A stretch of 7,633 nucleotides of DNA, taken from NCBI GenBank assembly GCA_947258835.1, contig CAMYJY010000113.1:1-7633 (forward strand), written 5' to 3'. This DNA comes from an uncultured Pirellulales bacterium (GTDB taxonomy: Bacteria > Planctomycetota > Planctomycetia > Pirellulales > Lacipirellulaceae). The translations under genes were made by a program, and so were the position numbers. This document shows positions 1 to 4,501 of this stretch, piece after piece. The notes below the pieces were generated by a model, which was not told the origin of the DNA, did not search any database, and saw nothing but the letters and a program-made list of their open reading frames with translations. Position 1 is the first letter of the stretch. Each line of letters starts with the position of its first letter.

Positions 1-166
1 TCCAGGTGGCCGTGTTTCCTGCAATCGAGAGGAAAGCCAGGTTTTCCTCAAAATCGGCATTGAAGGCGTTGCCATCTGCCGAGATGAGCATCTCCGTCTT
101 TGATTCGATCAATACAACCGTGCCAAATCCACCCGGCGCTGCGAATTCCAAGCTAGGGTTTTTCAT
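1..166 (-). CDS. Partial hypothetical protein, N-terminal 55 residues
   Basis: Read on the minus strand, an ATG at 166-164 opens a frame that stays open to the left edge of the window. It encodes about 55 residues beginning MKNPSLEFAAPGGFG and continuing through VVLIESKTEMLISADGN. The mixture of hydrophobic, acidic and glycine residues looks like a soluble globular protein; I see no signal peptide and no motif that names a family. No clear Shine-Dalgarno sequence precedes the ATG, which lowers confidence in the start. It is divergent from the TerB-like gene at 312, leaving about 145 bp for both promoters. The product is unknown, and the C-terminal part lies outside the window. Confidence 0.45.
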   Translation of the reverse strand, partial: MKNPSLEFAAPGGFGTVVLIESKTEMLISADGNAFNADFEENLAFLSIAGNTATW

Positions 167-251
167 AAGCAACTAGCGCCAGCTAAGCGGTCCGTACATT
201 CGTGCGCTCCACATAAGCCGCGCTATTGAGCCGGCAAGGCACCCAGCGGCA

Positions 252-263
252 GGCCAATTGGCC
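252..263. promoter_or_regulatory. 12-bp perfect palindrome in divergent intergenic region
   Basis: GGCCAATTGGCC is a perfect palindrome between the divergent partial gene (start 166) and the TerB-like gene (start 312). Its position suits a dimeric regulator site. A palindrome this short can occur by chance, and no convincing -35/-10 pair was found beside it. Confidence 0.2.
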
Positions 264-298
264 ACGGGCTTCAGTAAACACACGCTCCACACATGCAC

Positions 299-304
299 AA
301 GGAA
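299..304 (+). promoter_or_regulatory. Shine-Dalgarno site fixing the start at 312
   Basis: AAGGAA lies 7 bases upstream of the ATG at 312. This favours that start over the in-frame TTG at 258, which would add an 18-residue extension (MATGFSKHTLHTCTRKFT) that does not belong to the repeat architecture of the protein. Confidence 0.6.
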
Positions 305-311
305 ATTCACG

Positions 312-722
312 ATGGCAAAGCTTCACGAACTGCTCAATCACATCTTAGAAGACCGCTGCATTACCGAGAACGAAGTTGAGATCATCAGACACCAACTGGT
401 CGAAGACGGTAAGTTGGATGGTGACGACGTAAGTTTTCTAGTGCAGTTGCTGGCCGGCGCAAAGGAAGTTTGCCCCGAGTTCGACGCATTATTTTTCCCC
501 ATCCTCAAGGAAGTCATCTTAGAAAATGGCCGGATTGACTCCAGCGAGCAGTATTATCTTTTGAAAATGCTGTATAGCGACGGGGAGATTCGCGAGAGCG
601 AACTGCGTTTCCTGCTTGAATTGCGGGAAGAGGCAACGGAAGTCTCTGCAGAATTTGACGAGATGTGCCGCGTGGCAAGCGAAGCGCATGCCACCGAATG
701 GAGTCTGGGCGGCAAGGCCTAG
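312..722 (+). CDS. Small acidic TerB-like protein with two 58-residue repeats
   Basis: This gene encodes 136 residues, all predicted helical, acidic and cytosolic, with no signal peptide or membrane segment. Four short motifs of the form (E/S)(D/N)G-x-(I/L)-x-x-x-(E/D) sit at residues 13-21 (degenerate, EDRCITENE), 31-39 (EDGKLDGDD), 71-79 (ENGRIDSSE) and 89-97 (SDGEIRESE). They are spaced 18, 40 and 18 residues apart. The closing segments VCPEFDALF (53-61) and VSAEFDEMC (111-119) are also exactly 58 apart, so the protein is a tandem duplication of one 58-residue unit. The 'DG-I-x-x-E' turn between helices resembles TerB/tellurite-resistance-type domains, whose acidic residues can bind metal. 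The family link is by resemblance only, and the biological role is unknown. The gene stands alone: the flanking gene on the left is divergent, and a repeat-filled gap follows. It may be a small sensor or scaffold protein. Confidence 0.75.
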   Translation: MAKLHELLNHILEDRCITENEVEIIRHQLVEDGKLDGDDVSFLVQLLAGAKEVCPEFDALFFPILKEVILENGRIDSSEQYYLLKMLYSDGEIRESELRFLLELREEATEVSAEFDEMCRVASEAHATEWSLGGKA

Positions 723-757
723 CCAAGGGCACGTCTCCGGGTGCCACTGCTGGCTTG

Positions 758-954
758 CCCCAATCCCGTTCGGCACGAAAGTTGTTGGCGAGTAGCAGAA
801 AATTTTGAACCACGACGAAACAACGGAAACAACGAATCAATCAACGAAAAATTAACGTGGTTCATTTGCTGCCACAGGAAAGGCTGAGAAGAGAGTGAAT
901 TGCTGTCGGTACACGCAGACGGTTGCCCAAATCTTGTGCCGAACGGGATTGGGG
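758..954. repeat. 197-bp inverted-repeat element (MITE-like)
   Basis: The 19 bases at 758-776 (CCCCAATCCCGTTCGGCAC) have a perfect reverse complement at 936-954 (GTGCCGAACGGGATTGGGG). They enclose 159 bp of non-coding, AC-rich sequence with a second nested inverted repeat (806-864). A 19-bp perfect match at this distance is far beyond chance. This is the form of a small non-autonomous mobile element or a structured intergenic repeat. No transposase gene is nearby and I see no clear target duplication. Confidence 0.6.
806..864. repeat. Nested hairpin with AACAACGAA-rich loop
   Basis: TGAACCACG (806-814) pairs perfectly with CGTGGTTCA (856-864). The 41-base loop contains loosely repeated CAACGRAA units (about 821-828, 829-836 and 842-849). 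Outside the core, GCAG (795-798) can pair imperfectly with CTGC (869-872). It lies in the middle of the 758-954 element and is probably part of its design. Confidence 0.5.
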
Positions 955-976
955 TTGGCGGCCTCCGTTCCAGACT

Positions 977-1015
977 AGGGCGGGCTGTGCCGCCCTGTAA
1001 AATGTGTGCTATGAT
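977..1015 (+). promoter_or_regulatory. Hairpin and weak -10 upstream of the channel gene
   Basis: AGGGCGG (977-983) pairs with CCGCCCT (990-996) around a 6-base loop. TATGAT at 1010-1015 matches a -10 box, with only a poor -35 candidate inside the hairpin. A promoter with an overlapping operator for the channel operon is possible. The hairpin lacks a T-tract, so it is not a good intrinsic terminator. Confidence 0.25.
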
Positions 1016-1111
1016 AAGGACACTCGATTTCGCGCACGAGCAGTGCGATGATGCCCACCGGCCTTTTTTCCCACCCCTCTGCCGCGCCGCATCCAACAGA
1101 GGACTCGATCC

Positions 1112-1822
1112 ATGCCGAGCCAGCACACAACAGCCACGTTGCTTGCAAAACACAGATTTACCTTCCTGCTGGTAGCGCTGGTACTGCTGCTGATCGCTTG
1201 GCCTCAAGTAGAAGCCACGCATTGGGGAGGGACGCTGTTTACCATCAGCCTCACGACGGTATTCATCACCGGAGTGCTTGCGAATCGAGAAAGAAAGTGG
1301 ATTTTCCGTGGAGGCCTGGTGGTGGGGACGCTGGCCATTGGCCTCAGCTGGACCGCACTGTTCACACACTCCGAACCACTCGATGTCACGCAGTACCTCG
1401 TCGTTGTCTTCTTTTCCAGCGTTACCGCTGTGATGATCTTGATCTCCGTAGTGCGAGATTACAGCGCAACGGTCCACGCAGTCGTGGGCGCGATCTGCGT
1501 CTACCTGCTCATCGGCTTGACATGGGCCATGGTCTATTCGACCATCGAATATATTGAGGACGACCCTTTTTGCTTTCCCGCACATCACCGACTGTCGGTA
1601 GTTGGCGTTGAGCGCACAGCTTTTTCACAGCTCACCTATTTCAGTTTTGTTACGATGTCGACTTTGGGATACGGCGATATCACACCCCGTACGGCACTGG
1701 CGGAGACCGCCTGCTGGATGCAAACCGTCGTGGGACAACTTTATGTTGCGACTCTCATCGCAAAAATAGTCAGCGAATTACAACCAAAATCCACGGAGCC
1801 ACAAGGAAAGAAGGCAGCATGA
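1112..1822 (+). CDS. Six-TM potassium channel family protein
   Basis: This 236-residue inner-membrane protein is probably a tetrameric K+-selective channel of the two-TM-pore (Ion_trans_2) superfamily. Hydrophobic segments lie at about 17-33, 40-56, 66-84, 94-114 and 122-145. A re-entrant pore loop follows (about 171-192), carrying the selectivity filter TLGYGD at 184-189, and a last helix spans about 199-220. The fourth segment has no periodic arginines, so voltage sensing is unlikely. The short tail (PKSTEPQGKKAA) contains no RCK/TrkA-N domain, so gating must come from elsewhere. AGAGGA (1098-1103) lies 8 bases before the ATG and supports this start. The stop overlaps the next gene's start by ATGA (1819-1822), implying translational coupling with the downstream oxidoreductase. 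The pore identification is firm. Ion selectivity is inferred from the filter, and the physiological role is unknown. Confidence 0.9.
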   Translation: MPSQHTTATLLAKHRFTFLLVALVLLLIAWPQVEATHWGGTLFTISLTTVFITGVLANRERKWIFRGGLVVGTLAIGLSWTALFTHSEPLDVTQYLVVVFFSSVTAVMILISVVRDYSATVHAVVGAICVYLLIGLTWAMVYSTIEYIEDDPFCFPAHHRLSVVGVERTAFSQLTYFSFVTMSTLGYGDITPRTALAETACWMQTVVGQLYVATLIAKIVSELQPKSTEPQGKKAA

Positions 1823-2826
1823 AAGCGATAGGATACAACCAACCCGGTCCCATCACCGCCTCCAAGGCACTGATTGAATTTGAAGCCGAGCCCCCCACAC
1901 TCCAACCGCGGGATTTGTTGGTCGAGGTGCGTGGGGTCTCGGTCAATCCGGTGGACGTGAAAGTCCGCTACAACATCGCCCCGGAGAACGGCACCAAGAT
2001 TTTGGGCTACGACGCTGCGGGTGTAGTCCGCCAAGTTGGCAGTGAGGTTAGAAACTTTCAAGTCGGCGATGAGGTATTTTATGCTGGTGATATCACGCGA
2101 CAGGGCACCCATGCCGAGTTGCATGCCGTCGACGAGCGGATTGTGGGGAAGAAACCCGCCTCGCTGGACTTCCCGGAGGCCGCCGGTTTGCCGCTGACCT
2201 CGATTACCGCCTGGGAAATGCTCTTCGACTGCTATGCGCTCCAGGAGGGAGGAGGCCAGGGCGATTGTGTGCTGATTCTCGGTGGTGCTGGCGGCGTCGG
2301 CTCCATGCTGATTCAACTTGCCAAGCAACTCACCAAGTTGACCGTGGTCGCCACGGCGTCCCGGCCGGAAACGGCGGAGTGGGTCCAAAAATTAGGCGCC
2401 GACCACGTGATCAATCATCACGAGTCGCTGTTTGAGCAAATGCAAAGCTTGGAAATCCAGCCGCGTTACGTGGCCTCGCTAACCGGATCGAGCGGACATT
2501 TCCCCGGTATTCTCCGACTGATCAAACCGCGGGGCCACATAGCCTTTATTGATGACCCGGAGTCACTCAACATCAAACCGGGCAAACGAAAATCGCTCTC
2601 CTTCAGCTGGGAGTTCATGTTTGCACGGTCCATGTTTCAAACGGACGACATGGAAACGCAGCATGAATTGCTGAATCGGGTGTCGGCCCTGATCGACGAT
2701 GGCACGTTAATTTCCACAGTCACGGGCAATTTAGGAATACTTAGTGTCGAAACGCTGACCAAGGCCCACACCTTGCAAGAGACCGGACGTGTGGTCGGGA
2801 AGCACGTACTTACGGGTTTGGGGTAA
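1819..2826 (+). CDS. Zinc-independent NAD(P)H quinone oxidoreductase-like protein (MDR family)
   Basis: The 335-residue protein belongs to the medium-chain dehydrogenase/reductase superfamily and is closest in pattern to the 'zinc-binding alcohol dehydrogenase family protein' group. The N-terminal GroES-like domain (about 1-125) carries SVNPVDVKVR (41-50), the N-P-x-D signature of quinone oxidoreductases where true alcohol dehydrogenases have their zinc-binding Cys. GYDAAGVVRQVG (63-74) and VGDEVFYAG (82-90) follow. The Rossmann domain has GGAGGVGS at 155-162 and the typical KLGADHVINH (191-200). The C-terminal end GRVVGKHVL (323-331) matches the family's usual end. It probably reduces quinones or reactive enones with NADPH in the cytosol. 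AAGGAAAG and AGAAGG (1803-1814) lie just upstream, inside the channel gene, and the ATGA overlap ties translation of the two genes together. The substrate cannot be read from sequence. Confidence 0.9.
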   Translation: MKAIGYNQPGPITASKALIEFEAEPPTLQPRDLLVEVRGVSVNPVDVKVRYNIAPENGTKILGYDAAGVVRQVGSEVRNFQVGDEVFYAGDITRQGTHAELHAVDERIVGKKPASLDFPEAAGLPLTSITAWEMLFDCYALQEGGGQGDCVLILGGAGGVGSMLIQLAKQLTKLTVVATASRPETAEWVQKLGADHVINHHESLFEQMQSLEIQPRYVASLTGSSGHFPGILRLIKPRGHIAFIDDPESLNIKPGKRKSLSFSWEFMFARSMFQTDDMETQHELLNRVSALIDDGTLISTVTGNLGILSVETLTKAHTLQETGRVVGKHVLTGLG

Positions 2827-2854
2827 CATCCTACCGGCTGCAGCCGGTAGGATG
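2827..2854. terminator. 28-bp perfect palindrome directly after the operon
   Basis: CATCCTACCGGCTG is followed at once by its exact reverse complement. As RNA this gives a 12-bp GC-rich stem with a TGCA loop, starting one base after the TAA of the oxidoreductase gene. The T-run after it is poor (GCTTTG), so it may be a weak terminator, an mRNA-stabilising hairpin or a dispersed REP-type palindrome. A smaller hairpin (AGCTT/AAGCT, 2857-2869) follows. Confidence 0.5.
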
Positions 2855-2939
2855 GAAGCTTTGTAAGCTACGACCTAAAACCCGGATGACACCCAACGCT
2901 GGTAACGATTTTAGTGGCAGTATTGGGGAGGTTCCAGTC

Positions 2940-2959
2940 ATTCCCGCGCAGGCGGGAAT
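2940..2959. repeat. dRS3-like palindrome, copy A first unit
   Basis: ATTCCC-GCGCAGGC-GGGAAT fits exactly the consensus ATTCCC-N8-GGGAAT known for the dRS3 repeats of Neisseria. Inner bases also pair (GCGC/GGC), giving a hairpin. It is separated by 24 bp from the second unit in the same element. Confidence 0.7.
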
Positions 2960-2983
2960 CCAGTAGCAGTGCCAGTGGTCCAG

Positions 2984-3003
2984 ATTCCCGCTTGCGCGGG
3001 AAT
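2984..3003. repeat. dRS3-like palindrome, copy A second unit
   Basis: ATTCCC-GCTTGCGC-GGGAAT fits the same 20-base consensus. Its 8-base core is close to the reverse complement of the first unit's core, so the two units face each other inside the element. Confidence 0.7.
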
Positions 3004-3125
3004 GACGCAGGAGTGTGGCTGGAATCCAGCGGAGAGCCTGGTGCAAACTTGCTCCTTTTCTTCTTCTGGGAGAAAATCGTTACCAGCGTTGGGTGCCACC
3101 CGCGAATCAAACGGAAAGCAAAACC

Positions 3126-3416
3126 ATGGCCAAGTTAACCATCGTGGCCCACATCAAAGCCCAAGCCGACAAAATTGAGCTGGTCCAGGCGGAGCTCAAA
3201 AAACTGGTGCCCATCACGCGGGCCGAGGAAGGGTGCTTGCAGTACGACCTGCACCAAGACCGAAAAGACCCAGCACTTTTTTTGTTTTTTGAGAACTGGG
3301 AGTCTCGCGAGCTGTGGCAGGCCCACATGAGAAATCAGCACTTGCAAGACTACCAGGCTGCCACGGAGGGCGCGGTGGCAGAATTCATGCTGCATGAAAT
3401 GACACACATCGCTTAG
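3126..3416 (+). CDS. ABM-family (antibiotic biosynthesis monooxygenase-like) small protein
   Basis: The product is a 96-residue cytosolic ferredoxin-like fold protein of the ABM superfamily, annotated in many bacteria as a putative quinol monooxygenase (YgiN type). The family pattern is complete: MAKLTIVAHIKAQ (first strand), EEGCLQYDLHQD (34-45), a DPALFLFFENWES strand (48-60), then WQAHMRNQHLQDY (64-76) with the conserved histidines, and a final strand at about 84-94. Such proteins form dimers and act without a cofactor, on quinols or other aromatics. The start at 3126 is preceded by GGAAAG (3113-3118) at 7 bases. An in-frame ATG at 3015 lies inside the MITE-like element and would add 37 residues that match nothing in the family. 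The gene converges on the DUF3999 gene. Substrate unknown. Confidence 0.85.
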   Translation: MAKLTIVAHIKAQADKIELVQAELKKLVPITRAEEGCLQYDLHQDRKDPALFLFFENWESRELWQAHMRNQHLQDYQAATEGAVAEFMLHEMTHIA

Positions 3417-3482
3417 CGACCGTGTCCATTGTTTGTTGAATAGAAAACCTCAGATGCTGGGGAACCTCTGGTGACTGCGTCA

Positions 3483-3508
3483 CATCGGTAGGCTATCGCC
3501 AACCGATG
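3483..3508. terminator. Hairpin between convergent genes
   Basis: CATCGGTAGGC (3483-3493) pairs with GCCAACCGATG (3498-3508) with one mismatch and a 4-base loop. It lies in the 119-bp gap between the stops of the convergent ABM and DUF3999 genes, the expected place for a bidirectional terminator. No long T-run is present on either side. A weaker stem (CCTCAG/CTGGGG, 3448-3462) lies upstream. Confidence 0.45.
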
Positions 3509-3535
3509 CCACCCACGGATATCCCTGCCAGACCG

Positions 3536-4501
3536 TTATGGACTTGGCAAATCATCAACACGTTGCACCGCGCGGTAGAGTCCCCAAGCCAGCACGAGCA
3601 CCAGCAGCGTGATCGTGCCCAGCAGCAGGCCGCGGTTGTTCAGCAGCGACGACCACTGAAAGACCTGGGCCGGGTCCGGAGCGGAGTCGACAACTCCGAG
3701 CTGGGCCAAGGTAGGCTGGAAACCCGCGTCCAGCACTTGCCGAATGGCCGTGGTGTCGTACTGCGGAGCCTCGGCGACGGGCGAGCCGTAGCAGATTTGG
3801 TAGCGTCTGCGGGGTTGGGCCAGGAACAGCAGTTCGTGCACCGTTCCAGCAGCCTGGACCCCTGTGACCTGCAGTGGCGGGCTGTCACGGTTGTCGATCA
3901 CCAATCGGTAGCTGACCTGCCGAGTCTGAGGAAAGCGGACGGTCAAATGGGCCTGCTGCAGGCCTTTAAAATCAATGCGCGTAAGTGTGCTGCTACCAAT
4001 ATCTCGCCACGAGGTGCGCCCCCCCGGTCGGGCCAGCACCTGGACCGCGACCCGTCGGCTGAAATTGCGATCTGACGTTTCCACGGCCAGCGAGGTCAGC
4101 GGTTCTCGACGGGTGTCCACGTACAGCAGTGTCTGCTGGTTGTCTGGCTCCTGCTCCACGCGGTAAGCGGCAACGGGGTACTCGACCTGCTTCAGATCGG
4201 CGGACCGCTGCTGCTCGGTTTCCCGCCAGAACTCAATCGGGATGATTTCGGGCTGGGTCGCTCGTGGCTGACGTAACAGAAAGGGCACTGCGTGGCCGCG
4301 GTCGTCCAATAATCGCAGGTCGGGCAGACGATCTTGGGTTGCGCCATAAACATCCGCCTCCAACGGTACCGCCACCAACTCCTCCGCCGCCAGCGCGGGG
4401 ACAACAACCTCTCGCGTACAGCAAAACTCGGACTCCGCGGCCCCGCACGATGCTACGCCCAGCCCAAAGGCGAAACTAAATAAAATGGCCCACCGGTTCA
4501 C
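3536..4501 (-). CDS. DUF3999-family exported membrane-anchored protein
   Basis: This 321-residue protein is encoded directly downstream of the DUF2339 gene. It starts with an N-terminal export signal (NRWAILFSFAFGLGVASCGAAE). The VASC at 16-19 fits a lipobox, so it could be a lipoprotein with Cys19 as first mature residue. A long predicted beta-rich extracytoplasmic region (about 25-285) includes FLAQPRRRYQICYGS, typical of the family. A C-terminal TM helix lies at about 291-309 with a short basic tail. DUF3999 proteins usually accompany DUF2339 and are commonly longer, so this is a short version. The GTG start at 4501-4499 overlaps the upstream stop (GTGA) and has a strong Shine-Dalgarno. 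Reading the frame further upstream would require 116 residues overlapping the DUF2339 gene. Family assignment comes from context and pattern; function is unknown. Confidence 0.8.
   Translation of the reverse strand: MNRWAILFSFAFGLGVASCGAAESEFCCTREVVVPALAAEELVAVPLEADVYGATQDRLPDLRLLDDRGHAVPFLLRQPRATQPEIIPIEFWRETEQQRSADLKQVEYPVAAYRVEQEPDNQQTLLYVDTRREPLTSLAVETSDRNFSRRVAVQVLARPGGRTSWRDIGSSTLTRIDFKGLQQAHLTVRFPQTRQVSYRLVIDNRDSPPLQVTGVQAAGTVHELLFLAQPRRRYQICYGSPVAEAPQYDTTAIRQVLDAGFQPTLAQLGVVDSAPDPAQVFQWSSLLNNRGLLLGTITLLVLVLAWGLYRAVQRVDDLPSP

Larger units (their letters stand above)
723..1111. other. 389-bp non-coding gap filled with repeats
   Basis: No convincing gene is present between the TerB-like gene and the channel gene. 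The gap begins with GTGCCACTGCTGGCTTGCC (741-759), which I remember as half of a palindromic repeat common in planctomycete genomes. The 197-bp inverted-repeat element (758-954) follows, then a short GC hairpin (977-996) and the leader of the channel gene. Open frames crossing it read through the repeats and do not look like proteins. Confidence 0.6.
2883..3102 (+). mobile_element. MITE-like element, copy A, with 30-bp terminal inverted repeats
   Basis: Positions 2883-2912 and 3073-3102 are reverse complements over 30 bases with two mismatches. The inner 23 (2890-2912 against 3073-3095, core CCAACGCTGGTAACGATTTT) are perfect. The 160-bp centre is non-coding and carries two ATTCCC-N8-GGGAAT palindromes and a GCTGGA-A-TCCAGC palindrome (3018-3030). 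A second copy in inverted orientation starts at 7439 and is about 96% identical over the 196 bases of this copy that can be compared (2909-3104). Small size, terminal inverted repeats, lack of an ORF and multiple copies define a MITE-like non-autonomous element. No target duplication is evident. The ABM gene starts only 24 bp after it, so the element may supply upstream control sequence. Confidence 0.75.

Noticed and set aside
900..1175. 91-codon plus-strand frame overlapping the channel start
   Set aside because: It begins within the repeat element and overlaps the well-supported channel start in another frame. The product shows no protein-like pattern.
719..1588. Long minus-strand open frame (289 codons) across the gap and the channel gene
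   Set aside because: It runs through the inverted-repeat element and antisense to the channel gene, its product is polar low-complexity sequence, and the channel gene is certain on the other strand.
2940..3003. CRISPR-like repeat-spacer arrangement from the two 20-bp palindromes
   Set aside because: There are only two units per element, in facing orientation, with the intervening 24 bp shared between copies A and B. That is not an array with unique spacers, and there are no cas genes.
2914..3138. Open frame through copy A giving a peptide with RRRESS and SRLRGND segments
   Set aside because: It is a translation of the MITE-like repeat and reappears from copy B (7628-7407, minus). Such peptides are a well-known artefact of ATTCCC/GGGAAT palindromes.
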